Under the pieces are notes generated by a model. That model saw only the letters and a list, made by a program, of their open reading frames with translations. It was not told the DNA's origin and did no database searches. Shown here piece by piece: positions 7,765 through 16,446 of a DNA stretch of 27,977 nucleotides. Source of the DNA: Bacteroidales bacterium UBA3663 (GTDB lineage: Bacteria; Bacteroidota; Bacteroidia; Bacteroidales; UBA3663); assembly GCA_002373755.1 (NCBI GenBank), contig DFJU01000027.1, positions 11,812 to 39,788 on the forward strand, in the 5' to 3' direction. The translations under genes and the position numbers were made by a program. Every line of letters begins with the position of its first letter. The first letter of the stretch is position 1.

Positions 7765-9321
7765 GTGATCAAGCGCATTCACACCTACATGTTGCAGACG
7801 TTTCTGCCGATTTTCGCCATGACGTTTGCCATTTGCCTCTTCATCTTCATGATGCAGTTCTTGTGGCGTTATGTCGATGAGATTGTTGGCAAGGGTCTTA
7901 GCATGGGTGTGATTGCCGAGCTTTTCTTCTATGCGTCGTTCCAGTTTTTCCCGATGGCATTGCCGCTGGCCATTCTGCTGGCCTCGCTGATGACGTTCGG
8001 CAATTTGGGCGACAGTCTGGAATTGTTGGCCATGAAGGCGTCAGGCATTTCGCTGCTGAAAATCATGCGTTCGCTCATGGTGTTCATCGTGGCGTTGGCC
8101 ATCGGAGCCTTTTTCTTTCAGAACGACGTCCTGCCCTGGGCATCGGTGAAGTTCTACAGCATTTTGGGCGGCATCAAGAACAAGTCGCCCGAGATGGAAA
8201 TCCCCGAAGGCGTGTTTTACAAGATGGACACCAGTTCGGGCGACACCTACAACATCTATGTGCAGGACAAGGACTACAAGACCGGCATCCTGTACGATGT
8301 GACAATCTACATCTTTTCCGGCTCGAACATCGAGGATGCCACTGTCACCGTGGCCGATTCTGCCCGACTGCAAAGTACCGAAGAAGGCTCGCACATGAAG
8401 CTGACGCTGTGGAACGGCGAACAGGTCGGTACGTTCAAGTCGAACAGCAAGCAGCGTCGCAGCGACCCGAAACATCCGCAGTACCGTCGCGAGAGCTTCA
8501 ACGAAAAGGTGGTCTTCATCCCCTACAAGAACGACTTGGAACGCACTGACGAGTCATACCTTTCGACGCGCCACATCGGCAAGAACCTGAGTCAGCTCAT
8601 CGCCTCGGTCGATAGTATGGACGTGCGCATCGACAGCGTCAACCGCGTGTATGGCCGACAGTTGCATCGCACATATTTCAATGCTGTGAGCGAAGACAAG
8701 CGCAACGACACCGTCTTCTTCCAGCAGGTCGCAGCAAGCGGATGCGCTCCGGTTGACATCGATTCGATTTATGCTTCGTTGCAGCCGCAGCAGATGGTCC
8801 GCGTAGCGAAGGAGGCGCAGACGCACAGCCAGTCGGTGGTGCGCAGTTTCGACACACGCAAGGAGATGCAGATCCGCGAATACAAGGACAGGTCGTACCA
8901 CGAGGTGTATATCCATCAGAAGTTCACCCTTTCGATTGCGTGCATCCTGTTTTTCCTGATTGGAGCACCGCTGGGAGCCATCATCCGCAAGGGTGGTTTG
9001 GGAGTGCCGGTCATCGTCAGCGTCATCTTTTTCATCATTTACTACATCATCGACACCTTCGGACAGGACCAGGCAAAGGCATCGTCGTGGATTCCGTGGT
9101 TGGGAGTGTGGTTTTCGAGCCTTGTGCTCACACCGGTGGGCATCTTCCTCACCTGGCGGGCCATCAACGATTCGACGTTGTTCGACTGGGATGCCTACAA
9201 GATCGGTTTTGTGCGCATCTTCCGCAAAGTCAGCACATTCCTGAAGAATCGCGGACTCATCAGCCGCGAAGCATTGCTGACCGCACGCCGTTTCATTTCG
9301 AGAAAGTCTGAAGACAATTGA
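7765..9321 (+). CDS. LptF/LptG-family LPS export permease (YjgP/YjgQ)
   Basis: A 518-residue inner-membrane protein of the LptF/LptG family, which with the LptB ATPase extracts lipopolysaccharide and passes it to LptC/LptA. Three N-terminal membrane segments (about residues 11-35, 50-78 and 98-120) include the conserved ELLAMKASGISLLKIMRSL coupling region. A long periplasmic part spans about residues 120-385, larger than in proteobacterial members, as is usual in Bacteroidetes. Three C-terminal segments follow (LSIACILFFLIGAPLGAIIR; VPVIVSVIFFIIYYIIDTFG; WLGVWFSSLVLTPVGIFLTW). The start is GTG at 7765 (MIKRIHTYMLQTFLP); an ATG at 7789 is an alternative but would clip the pre-helix. It follows the biotin carrier by 75 bases and precedes the PL11 lyase by 6. 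Which paralogue (F or G) is not resolvable. Confidence 0.9.
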   Translation: MIKRIHTYMLQTFLPIFAMTFAICLFIFMMQFLWRYVDEIVGKGLSMGVIAELFFYASFQFFPMALPLAILLASLMTFGNLGDSLELLAMKASGISLLKIMRSLMVFIVALAIGAFFFQNDVLPWASVKFYSILGGIKNKSPEMEIPEGVFYKMDTSSGDTYNIYVQDKDYKTGILYDVTIYIFSGSNIEDATVTVADSARLQSTEEGSHMKLTLWNGEQVGTFKSNSKQRRSDPKHPQYRRESFNEKVVFIPYKNDLERTDESYLSTRHIGKNLSQLIASVDSMDVRIDSVNRVYGRQLHRTYFNAVSEDKRNDTVFFQQVAASGCAPVDIDSIYASLQPQQMVRVAKEAQTHSQSVVRSFDTRKEMQIREYKDRSYHEVYIHQKFTLSIACILFFLIGAPLGAIIRKGGLGVPVIVSVIFFIIYYIIDTFGQDQAKASSWIPWLGVWFSSLVLTPVGIFLTWRAINDSTLFDWDAYKIGFVRIFRKVSTFLKNRGLISREALLTARRFISRKSEDN

Positions 9322-9327
9322 ATCATT

Positions 9328-11781
9328 ATGAAGAATCAGAATCTCACAATATGTTTACTCGCCGCAGGAGTGCAGGCACTGGCGACGGCATTGTCGGCCG
9401 ATGTGCGCACCACGGAGAGTCTAGATCGCGGACTGGCCGTCATCAGCACGACGTCGGGCAACGTGGTTCAGTGGCGTATCCTGCCGTCGGACATCGCAAA
9501 TGGCCACACGTTCGCGCTACGCGGCTATGCATCGGCCACCGACGAGGCGTACACCGAGATTGCGACGTTTGCGGCCACCGATCCATCGTGCTACGTGGAC
9601 AAGAAGAAGTTCGCGTGCTACGAAATCTGCACCATCGGCGCTGACCAGCAGGTTGTGGCCGACTGCACGAGCGGAATCGTGTCGCCACACGCGCAGATGC
9701 TGCAATTGCAGTTGAACCGTCCGGCTGCGACATCGACCGCAAGCTATTTCCCCAACGATGCCTCGGTGGCCGATGTGGATGGCGACGGCCAATACGAACT
9801 GATTCTGAAATGGAATCCGTCAACATCGCTCGACAATTCGTATTCGGGCAAGACCGACGAGACATTTTTTGACTGCTATGAGATTGCGGGCGACGACTTC
9901 GGCAAACAGCTCTGGCGCATCAGGATGGGTAAGAATATCCGCTCCGGCGCGCACTACAACCCGTTCCTCGTCTATGACTTCGACGGCGACGGCAAGGCCG
10001 AGTTCGTGGTCAAGACCGCTCCTGGAACGACCGATGCCAATGGCGCATACGTCTCGACCGTCGGCGCATCGGACGACATCCGGAACATCACAACCAACAC
10101 CAGCGACCTGCGCAACGGCAACGGCCACGTCACCAGCGGCGAGGAGTTCCTCACCATCTTCAACGGCGAGACTGGCGCGGCCATGCAGACCGTCTGGTAC
10201 AATCCGAACCGAGGCCAGGGTTGCGGCAGTGCGGCAAGTTATGGCCAATGGGAGTCGGTGGCCGGAAAATCGACCAACTACAACCGAGGCGAACGCTACG
10301 GCGCGTGTGTGGCCCATTTGGACGGCGTTGACCAGCTGCCAAGCATGATTTTCCAGCGCGGATACTACACGTTCGCCTACTTCTGGGCTGTCGATTGGGA
10401 CGGCACCAACCTCACTACGCGATGGCTGCACCGTGGCACGTCGAAGACCGCATGGAGCGTGGTCGATGGCACAGGCAAACAGGTCGCATCGGGCACCGGC
10501 AAGTCGAGCTTCGGCCAAGGCGTACACGGCATCAGCGTGGGCGATGTGGACGGCGACGGAATGGACGAAATCGTGATGGGCTCAGCCACCATCGACCATG
10601 ACGGCAAGCTGCTCTGTTCCACCGGATTCGGTCACGGCGATGCCATCCACCTCGGCAAGATCGACCCCGACCGCGAGGGACTACAGATCTACATGCCGCA
10701 CGAAGAGTCGGGCTGTGGCTATGGCGACGATCTGCACGATGCCGCAACGGGCGAAGTGCTGTTCCGTGGCTACACGAGCAGCGACAACGGACGCGGCATT
10801 GCGGGTGACTTCTTCTACAAGGCGAACAGCTCGACCGGATTGGACGAAATGCTCGGCTGGGAGCTGTTCAGCGGCGCCGAAAGTGTGCCCTACAACTTCA
10901 CGTGCGATGTATCGGCCCCATCATCGACCGACAAGAATTTCCGCCTCTACTGGAACGGCGACCTCTACGACGAGGGTTTCGACGGCCGATACAGCAACAA
11001 CACCGGAATCACGGGTCAGGAGGTGAACGACCACATCGGCAGCAATACGCCACGCATCCAGTCGTGGAACGGCAGTTCGCTCAAGACCACCAACCTCTCG
11101 ACCTACGGTGGCACTCCACGCACGTGTAACACGACAAAGGCCACGCCGTGTCTGATTGCCGACATCTGGGGCGACTGGCGTGAGGAAATCATCTGCTGGG
11201 AGGACAGCGACCCGTCGCTGCTCGACATCTACACGACGGTCGAGACGACACAATATCCCGTGCCTTGTCTGATGACCGACCACGTCTATCGCATGGGCGT
11301 CGCCTGGCAGAACGTCGGCTACAACCAGCCGCCACACTTGGGCTACTATCTGCCCGATGCCTTCTTGGCGCGCTACGTGGTTTCGGCCGATGGAACCCAG
11401 CTGACAGACACGCTTGAAGTAGGTCTGGAAATTGAGCCATTGGTCATCAAGGCCCGGAATGCGGCAAGCATCACGAAGTCGGGCACCATCCTGAACGGAT
11501 TGGGCATGACGACGACGATCGACCTTGAGAACCAGACCGTCACCGTGAGCGGCGCTCCGACCAAGAAGGGTACATTCAGCGGCGCGGTCGTCTTCACCGG
11601 CACCTACAACAAGTGCACGGCTCCGGTCAAGTTCGTCGTGGTCGAGGCATCGTCCGGCATCGGCGAGGTGAACAGCGATATGGCCGATGACGCTGCACTA
11701 CGCGACTTGTGCGGCCGTCGCATTGGCCAACCTCACAAGGGTCAGCCATGCATCATTGGCCATAAAGTCGTAATCTATTGA
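9328..11781 (+). CDS. Secreted rhamnogalacturonan lyase, PL11 family
   Basis: An 817-residue extracellular or periplasmic enzyme with an N-terminal signal peptide (MKNQNLTICLLAAGVQALA, predicted cleavage near residues 22-25). The body matches polysaccharide lyase family 11, whose members cleave the rhamnogalacturonan-I backbone of pectin by beta-elimination using an eight-bladed propeller with bound calcium. Supporting segments: SLDRGLAVISTTSGNVVQWR at the N-terminus; calcium-type loops DVDGDGQYE (from residue 149), YDFDGDGKAE (from 216) and GDVDGDGMDEIV (from 405); TLIADIWGDWREEIICWE-type sequence near 610; and a following MGVAWQNVGYNQPPHLGYYL block. After about residue 690 there is an Ig-like domain, then a short tail (DLCGRRIGQPHKGQPCIIGH) resembling C-terminal tails common in Prevotella secreted proteins. 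No susC/susD or other pectinase gene is adjacent. Confidence 0.88.
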   Translation: MKNQNLTICLLAAGVQALATALSADVRTTESLDRGLAVISTTSGNVVQWRILPSDIANGHTFALRGYASATDEAYTEIATFAATDPSCYVDKKKFACYEICTIGADQQVVADCTSGIVSPHAQMLQLQLNRPAATSTASYFPNDASVADVDGDGQYELILKWNPSTSLDNSYSGKTDETFFDCYEIAGDDFGKQLWRIRMGKNIRSGAHYNPFLVYDFDGDGKAEFVVKTAPGTTDANGAYVSTVGASDDIRNITTNTSDLRNGNGHVTSGEEFLTIFNGETGAAMQTVWYNPNRGQGCGSAASYGQWESVAGKSTNYNRGERYGACVAHLDGVDQLPSMIFQRGYYTFAYFWAVDWDGTNLTTRWLHRGTSKTAWSVVDGTGKQVASGTGKSSFGQGVHGISVGDVDGDGMDEIVMGSATIDHDGKLLCSTGFGHGDAIHLGKIDPDREGLQIYMPHEESGCGYGDDLHDAATGEVLFRGYTSSDNGRGIAGDFFYKANSSTGLDEMLGWELFSGAESVPYNFTCDVSAPSSTDKNFRLYWNGDLYDEGFDGRYSNNTGITGQEVNDHIGSNTPRIQSWNGSSLKTTNLSTYGGTPRTCNTTKATPCLIADIWGDWREEIICWEDSDPSLLDIYTTVETTQYPVPCLMTDHVYRMGVAWQNVGYNQPPHLGYYLPDAFLARYVVSADGTQLTDTLEVGLEIEPLVIKARNAASITKSGTILNGLGMTTTIDLENQTVTVSGAPTKKGTFSGAVVFTGTYNKCTAPVKFVVVEASSGIGEVNSDMADDAALRDLCGRRIGQPHKGQPCIIGHKVVIY

Positions 11782-11834
11782 AACAAATTTAATCTCAAAT
11801 AATCATTGTTAAAATTTTAAGGTTGTAAAGGAAA

Positions 11835-13034
11835 ATGGAACAATTATCAGCCCGCCTTTTGGCACTCTCACCCTCCGCTACGTTGGCTATGTCGCAGAAG
11901 AGCCAGGAACTGAAAGCGCAAGGTCTTGACATCATCAACTTGAGCGTCGGCGAGCCCGACTTCAACACGCCAGATCACATCAAGGAGGCTGCAAAGCAGG
12001 CCGTCGATGGCAATTTCTCGTTCTACACGCCGGTGCCGGGTTACATGTCGCTGCGCCAGGCAATCAGCGAAAAGCTGAAGCGCGAGAACGGCGTCGAGTT
12101 CGCTCCGGCACAGATCGTTGTGGGCAACGGTGCAAAGCAGGAGATCTGCAACGTCATCCTTTCGATTGTCGATAAGGGCGACGAGGTCATCATCCCGACT
12201 CCGGCCTGGGTTTCGTACTTCGAGATGGTGAAGTTGGCCGAGGGCGTCAACGTGCCATTCCTGTGCGGTCAGGATCAGGACTTCAAGATTACCGCCGCCC
12301 AGCTGGAGAGCCTCATCACGCCACGGACGAAGGCCGTGCTGCTCTGCTCGCCATCGAACCCGACGGGTGCCATCTACAGCAAGGAGGAATTGGCCGCCAT
12401 CGCAGCGGTATTGGCCAAGTACCCACGCATCATCGTCATCGCCGATGAAATCTACGAGCACATTTCATACTGCGGCAAGCTCACGACCATCGCGTCGTTC
12501 CCCGAGATGAAAGACCGCGTAGTCATCATCAACGGCGTGTCGAAGGCATACGCAATGACCGGTTGGCGTATCGGTTTCTGCGCAGCTCCGCTTTGGATTG
12601 CCAAGGCCGTGACCAAGCTTCAGGGCCAATACACCAGCGGCTGTTCGAGCATCGCACAGAAGGCTGCCGAGGCTGCCTACAACGGTTCGCAGGAGTGCGT
12701 CGAGACCATGCGTCAGGCTTTCGAGCGTCGTCGCGACCTCATCTTCGACCTCGTGCAGCAGATTCCGGGCTTCAAGCTCACCAAGAAGCCGCAGGGCGCA
12801 TTCTATGTCTTCCCCGAAGTCAATTCGCTCTATGGCAAGAAGACGGCCGATGGCAAGGTTATCGCCAATGGTGACGACCTGGCCATGTACATCCTCGAGA
12901 AGGGACTTGTGGCCGGCGTCTCGGGCGACTCGTTCGGTGCTCCCGACTGCATCCGCTTCAGCTACGCGACCAGCGAAGACAAGATTGTCGAGGCCATGCG
13001 TCGCGTGAAGGAGTGTGTGGCTGCGCTGCAATAA
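11835..13034 (+). CDS. aspC: Pyridoxal-phosphate aminotransferase, aspartate aminotransferase type
   Basis: A 399-residue class I fold-type I aminotransferase that most likely interconverts aspartate/2-oxoglutarate with oxaloacetate/glutamate. Motifs include INLSVGEPDFNTPDHI and FYTPVPGYMSLRQAI near the N-terminus, SNPTGAIYSKEEL (cofactor-binding asparagine), IADEIYEHISY (aspartate contacting the pyridine ring), and NGVSKAYAMTGWRIGF with the Schiff-base lysine at K237. The C-terminal substrate arginine lies in CIRFSYATSEDKI. Length matches the family. ATG at 11835 is the start; upstream, the self-complementary TTAAAATTTTAA (11809-11820) is the only notable element. It could instead prefer another amino acid, since close relatives include alanine and aromatic transaminases, but the type-1b aspartate pattern fits best. 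Confidence 0.9.
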   Translation: MEQLSARLLALSPSATLAMSQKSQELKAQGLDIINLSVGEPDFNTPDHIKEAAKQAVDGNFSFYTPVPGYMSLRQAISEKLKRENGVEFAPAQIVVGNGAKQEICNVILSIVDKGDEVIIPTPAWVSYFEMVKLAEGVNVPFLCGQDQDFKITAAQLESLITPRTKAVLLCSPSNPTGAIYSKEELAAIAAVLAKYPRIIVIADEIYEHISYCGKLTTIASFPEMKDRVVIINGVSKAYAMTGWRIGFCAAPLWIAKAVTKLQGQYTSGCSSIAQKAAEAAYNGSQECVETMRQAFERRRDLIFDLVQQIPGFKLTKKPQGAFYVFPEVNSLYGKKTADGKVIANGDDLAMYILEKGLVAGVSGDSFGAPDCIRFSYATSEDKIVEAMRRVKECVAALQ

Positions 13035-13060
13035 AAGTCTGACCTTTCAGGTTAGCGTTG

Positions 13061-13152
13061 GAACGCGGATGACGCGGATTCAACCGATTGAAACGGATTT
13101 ACGTCTTGTTCAAAATCCGTATTTATCCGTTCAATCCGTTTCATCGGCGTTC
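13061..13152. repeat. CGGATT-rich imperfect inverted repeat
   Basis: A 40-base arm (13061-13100) and its partner (13113-13152) match at about 32 of 40 positions when one is reverse-complemented, with a 12-base loop. Each arm is built from short units of the type CGGATT or CGGATG spaced 10-12 bases apart. The element sits 26 bases after the aspC stop and 30 before the penicillin-binding protein start. It looks like a dispersed palindromic intergenic repeat rather than a terminator, since no T-run follows. Confidence 0.75.
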
Positions 13153-13182
13153 TTTGTAATTTGACCCAAAATCTAAATTCCT

Positions 13183-15528
13183 ATGCGCAAAATCATCATC
13201 ATCCTCTGGATTCTGTTTTTCCTGTGCTGCGGAGCCGTCTATCTCTTGTTCGACAGCATCGCATCGGGAAAAATCGGCTATTTGCCGGCCATCGAAGAAC
13301 TTGAAAACCCGAAAAGCAAGTTCGCCACCATTGTCTATTCGTGCGACTCGGTCGAGTTGGGACGTTTCACGCAGGTCAACGAAAACCGCGTCTATTCGGC
13401 CTACAATTCGCTGTCGCCCTATCTGGTGCAGGCTCTGGTCGCCACCGAGGATGAACGCTATGAGGAACATTCCGGCATCGATGTCCAGGCCATCTACCGC
13501 GCGCTCATCAAGAGCATCGTGCTGCGGCAGAACAAGGGCGGCGGCTCGACCATCACGCAGCAGTTGGCCAAGCTGCTCTACACCGAAGACGCCTCGGGCG
13601 GATTCTGGGAGCGCGCCATGCAGAAGCCGGTCGAATGGGTCATTGCCGTCAAGTTGGAGACCCTCTACACCAAGGAGGAAATCATCAACATGTACCTCAA
13701 CAAGTTCGACTTCTGCTACAACGCCGTGGGCATCCGTTCGGCGGCCTACATCTACTTCGACAAACTGCCGAAAGACCTCAAGATCGAAGAGGCCGCCATG
13801 CTGATCGGCATGTTGCAGAATCCTGCGATGTACAATCCGGTGCGCCGTTCGGATCGCACGCAGAACCGCCGCGCCGTGGTCTTGCAGCAGATGGTGAAGG
13901 CCGGCTTCATTTCCGACCACGAGTATGATTCGCTGAAGGTGCTCCCGTTGTTGCCCAATGTGACATTGGACGGAAAGCACTACCGCCTTGCCCACACGGC
14001 CGACCACAAGAAGGGCCTCGCTCCCTACCTGCGCGAATATCTGCGCAAGGTGATGCGTGCCAAGAAGCCCGACCGCAGCCGCTACACCGCCTCGTGGATG
14101 CAGCAGCAGTTCGTCGATGACAGCATCGCGTGGGAGACCGATCCGCTCTACGGCTGGTGCAACAAGAACCACAAGTACGACGGTTCGAACTACAACCTCA
14201 CGGCCGACGGCCTGCGCATCTACACCTCGATCGACAGCCGTATGCAGCGCTATGCCGAAGAGGCCGTCGTCGAACAGCTGCGCGACAGCCTGCAGCCGAA
14301 ATTCTTCGACGAGAAGAAGGGTCAGCCCAATGCGCCGTTCAGCAAGGACATGACGACCGAAGAGGTCGAACGCGCACTTTACCGCGCCATGCGCCAGAGC
14401 GAGCGCTACAACGGAATGTTGCGCAATGGATGCTCGCGCGACTCCATCGAATCGGCCTTCCGCACGCCCACCGACATGAAAATCTTTACTTGGGAGGGCG
14501 AGAAGGACACCGTGCTCACGCCATTGGACTCAATCCGCTGGCACAAGTACTTCCTGCGCGCCGGATTCATGTGTATGGATGTCGATGGCTACGTCAAGGC
14601 ATACGTCGGCGGTCCCGACTTCAACTATTTCCAGTACGACATGGTGACGTCCGGTCGCCGTCAGGTGGGTTCGACCATCAAGCCGCTGCTCTACACATTG
14701 GCCATGGAGGAGGGACGCACCCCGTGCGACGAGGAGCTGAATGCCCAGCCGGTGCTGTACGATGCCAATGGCCGACCCTGGACGCCGCGCGATGGCGGCA
14801 AGGAACGTATCGGCGAGATGGTCACCTTGCAGTGGGGCCTGATGAACTCCAACAACTGGATTTCAGCCCGCGTGATGTCGAAACTGTCGCCCGAAGCCTT
14901 TGTGCGCATGTTACATTCGATGGGCATCCGCAATCATCTTGACCCAGTGCTCTCGCTCTGTCTGGGCGTGTGCGACTTGTCGGTCGAGGAGATGGTGACG
15001 GCCTATAGCGCTTTTCCGGGTCATGGCCAACGAGTTTCGCCGCTCTACGTGACCTCCATTGCCGACAACAACGGCATCGAGGTCGCCCGATTCACGCCGC
15101 GCCGCAAGGAGGTCTTCTCCTACGATGCCTACCTGAAGATGCTGCCCATCCTGCGTTCCGTCATCGACGAGGGCACCGGTATGCGCATCCGCTTCCGCTA
15201 CGGCATCACCGCACCGATGGGCGGCAAGACGGGTACGACCAACGATAACAGCGACGGCTGGTTCATGGCCTTCACGCCCAGTCTGATTGCAGGCACTTGG
15301 GCCGGCGGCGACGAGCGCAGCGTCCACTTCGACCGCATGAAATATGGTCAGGGTGCGTCGATGGCTCTCCCGATTTTCGGCCGATTCATCAAGCGCGTCT
15401 ATGAAGACCCGCGTCTGCCCTACAACGAAGAGGAGGAATTTGAATATCCCGAGGATTATGACCCGTGTGCCGGTGCCGAAAAGACGCAGAGCGCCGAGCC
15501 TGAGGCTGAGGGCGGATTCTTTGATTGA
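13183..15528 (+). CDS. Class A penicillin-binding protein (PBP1A-type transglycosylase/transpeptidase)
   Basis: A 781-residue bifunctional peptidoglycan synthase anchored by one N-terminal membrane helix (residues about 4-25, IIIILWILFFLCCGAVYLLF). The GT51 glycosyltransferase domain shows ALVATEDERYEEHSGID with catalytic E89, GGSTITQQLAKLL, and YLNKFDFCYNAVGI. The transpeptidase domain has the active-site serine S497 in GSTIKPLLY (SxxK), the second motif SNN at S556, and KTGTT at K682. All catalytic residues are present, so the enzyme should be active. The C-terminus ends in an acidic tail (EEEEFEYPEDYD). The stop is immediately followed, two bases later, by the first copy of the AGACCC/GGGTCT repeat element. 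ATG at 13183 is supported by the charged N-terminus before the helix. Confidence 0.95.
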   Translation: MRKIIIILWILFFLCCGAVYLLFDSIASGKIGYLPAIEELENPKSKFATIVYSCDSVELGRFTQVNENRVYSAYNSLSPYLVQALVATEDERYEEHSGIDVQAIYRALIKSIVLRQNKGGGSTITQQLAKLLYTEDASGGFWERAMQKPVEWVIAVKLETLYTKEEIINMYLNKFDFCYNAVGIRSAAYIYFDKLPKDLKIEEAAMLIGMLQNPAMYNPVRRSDRTQNRRAVVLQQMVKAGFISDHEYDSLKVLPLLPNVTLDGKHYRLAHTADHKKGLAPYLREYLRKVMRAKKPDRSRYTASWMQQQFVDDSIAWETDPLYGWCNKNHKYDGSNYNLTADGLRIYTSIDSRMQRYAEEAVVEQLRDSLQPKFFDEKKGQPNAPFSKDMTTEEVERALYRAMRQSERYNGMLRNGCSRDSIESAFRTPTDMKIFTWEGEKDTVLTPLDSIRWHKYFLRAGFMCMDVDGYVKAYVGGPDFNYFQYDMVTSGRRQVGSTIKPLLYTLAMEEGRTPCDEELNAQPVLYDANGRPWTPRDGGKERIGEMVTLQWGLMNSNNWISARVMSKLSPEAFVRMLHSMGIRNHLDPVLSLCLGVCDLSVEEMVTAYSAFPGHGQRVSPLYVTSIADNNGIEVARFTPRRKEVFSYDAYLKMLPILRSVIDEGTGMRIRFRYGITAPMGGKTGTTNDNSDGWFMAFTPSLIAGTWAGGDERSVHFDRMKYGQGASMALPIFGRFIKRVYEDPRLPYNEEEEFEYPEDYDPCAGAEKTQSAEPEAEGGFFD

Positions 15529-15530
15529 GA

Positions 15531-15708
15531 AGACCCCCTCCCGGCCTCCCCGAGGGGAGGAGGCAGACCCCATCCCCAGTGTTTCTAATTGCTGGGTTTA
15601 TGGCCAATGGGCATCGGCCAAAAAGGAATTTGATAACAATATAATAATGTGACTTCTTCATCATAATACTCCCCGCCCCTTACGGGGAGGGGTTCGGGGG
15701 AGGGGTCT
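15531..15708. repeat. AGACCC...GGGTCT paired-end intergenic element, copy A
   Basis: 178 bases bounded by AGACCCC and GGGGTCT. Each end carries its own hairpin: CCTCCCC-ga-GGGGAGG at 15545-15560 and a CCCC-rich/GGGG-rich pair around TTAC at 15670-15692. The two ends are approximate reverse complements, with an AT-rich middle containing the 12-mer ATCGGCCAAAAA. The element begins 2 bases after the penicillin-binding protein stop and ends 22 bases before the DUF4924 start codon. Confidence 0.75.
15613..15624 (+). repeat. Intergenic 12-mer ATCGGCCAAAAA (copy 2)
   Basis: Exact second copy of ATCGGCCAAAAA, inside the AT-rich middle of repeat element A and preceded by TGGCCAATGGGC. Copies 1 and 2 also share GGC immediately before the 12-mer. 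Confidence 0.6.
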
Positions 15709-15730
15709 GCTCTTTTAGTTAGATAGAATT

Positions 15731-16318
15731 ATGCTTATCGCACTACAAAAGAAACATGACAATATAGCCGAATATCTGCTCTACATGTGGCAGTTGGAGG
15801 ATTTGTTGCGCGCGCACGACTGCGATGCCGACAAGATAGCGCCATTGGCAGACCGTTTCCGTGGCATCGAGGGTATGGACGACGAGAAGATCGCCGCCAT
15901 CCGCCAGTGGTACTGCGACCTCGCTGCAATGATGTTGGCCGAGGGAAAGCGCGAAAAGGGGCATCTGCAAATCAACATCAACACGTTGCTCGACTTGACC
16001 GACCTGCATCTGATGCTGCTCAAGAGCGGGAATGATGCCATCTACACGTCGGCATTCTATAGCACGCTGCCCTACATCGTCGAACTGCGCAGCAAGGAGG
16101 GCACAGAACCTGTCGGCGAAATCGAAACCTGCTTCACGGCACTCTACGGCGTGCTCCTGCTCCGTTTGCAGAAGAAGCCCATCGGCAAAGAGACCGAAGT
16201 TGCCATCGCCCAAATCAGCAAGTTCCTCGGCCTGCTGAGCGAGAAGTACAAGCGGTGGAAGTCGGGCGAACTGAAGTTTGAGGAGGAGGAAGAGGAAACA
16301 GACCCTCTCTGCCCGTAA
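15731..16318 (+). CDS. DUF4924 family protein
   Basis: A 195-residue cytoplasmic protein matching the Bacteroidetes-restricted DUF4924 family. Recognisable pieces are NIAEYLLYMWQLEDLLRAHD at the N-terminus, EKGHLQININTLLDLTDLHL in the middle, and LPYIVELRSK and CFTALYGVLLLRLQKK later. It is largely alpha-helical, with no signal peptide or membrane segment and no catalytic motif that I can identify; the family function is unknown. The C-terminus is acidic (FEEEEEETDPLCP). Its last codons and stop lie inside repeat element B: the element's AGACCC begins at 16300, so the final residues are set by the repeat rather than by family conservation. Relatives are often found beside prfC or other core genes in my recollection, but that is not proven here. 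Confidence 0.85.
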   Translation: MLIALQKKHDNIAEYLLYMWQLEDLLRAHDCDADKIAPLADRFRGIEGMDDEKIAAIRQWYCDLAAMMLAEGKREKGHLQININTLLDLTDLHLMLLKSGNDAIYTSAFYSTLPYIVELRSKEGTEPVGEIETCFTALYGVLLLRLQKKPIGKETEVAIAQISKFLGLLSEKYKRWKSGELKFEEEEEETDPLCP

Positions 16319-16443
16319 AGGGCATCTCCCCCTTAATGGGGAGAATTGGTTACAAATATTATCATTAACAATTAAAAATACTTAGCCTCTCCAAGTATAT
16401 GAATCTCCCTCCCAATCAAGGGGGAGGGTCGTGGAGAGGGTCT
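16300..16443. repeat. AGACCC...GGGTCT paired-end intergenic element, copy B
   Basis: 144 bases bounded by AGACCCT and AGGGTCT. The left end has GCCC-gtaaa-GGGC (16311-16323) and CTCCCC-cttaat-GGGGAG; the right end has CTCCCTCCC/GGGGGAGGG hairpin arms (about 16404-16429). The outer ends pair with each other. It overlaps the last codons and stop of the DUF4924 gene and ends 3 bases before the prfC start codon, so it fills the whole spacer. Confidence 0.75.
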
Positions 16444-16446
16444 ATT

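Noticed and set aside
16399..16446. An earlier prfC start adding 16 residues
   Set aside because: The added residues are a translation of repeat element B. Homologues begin at the equivalent of the ATG at 16447.
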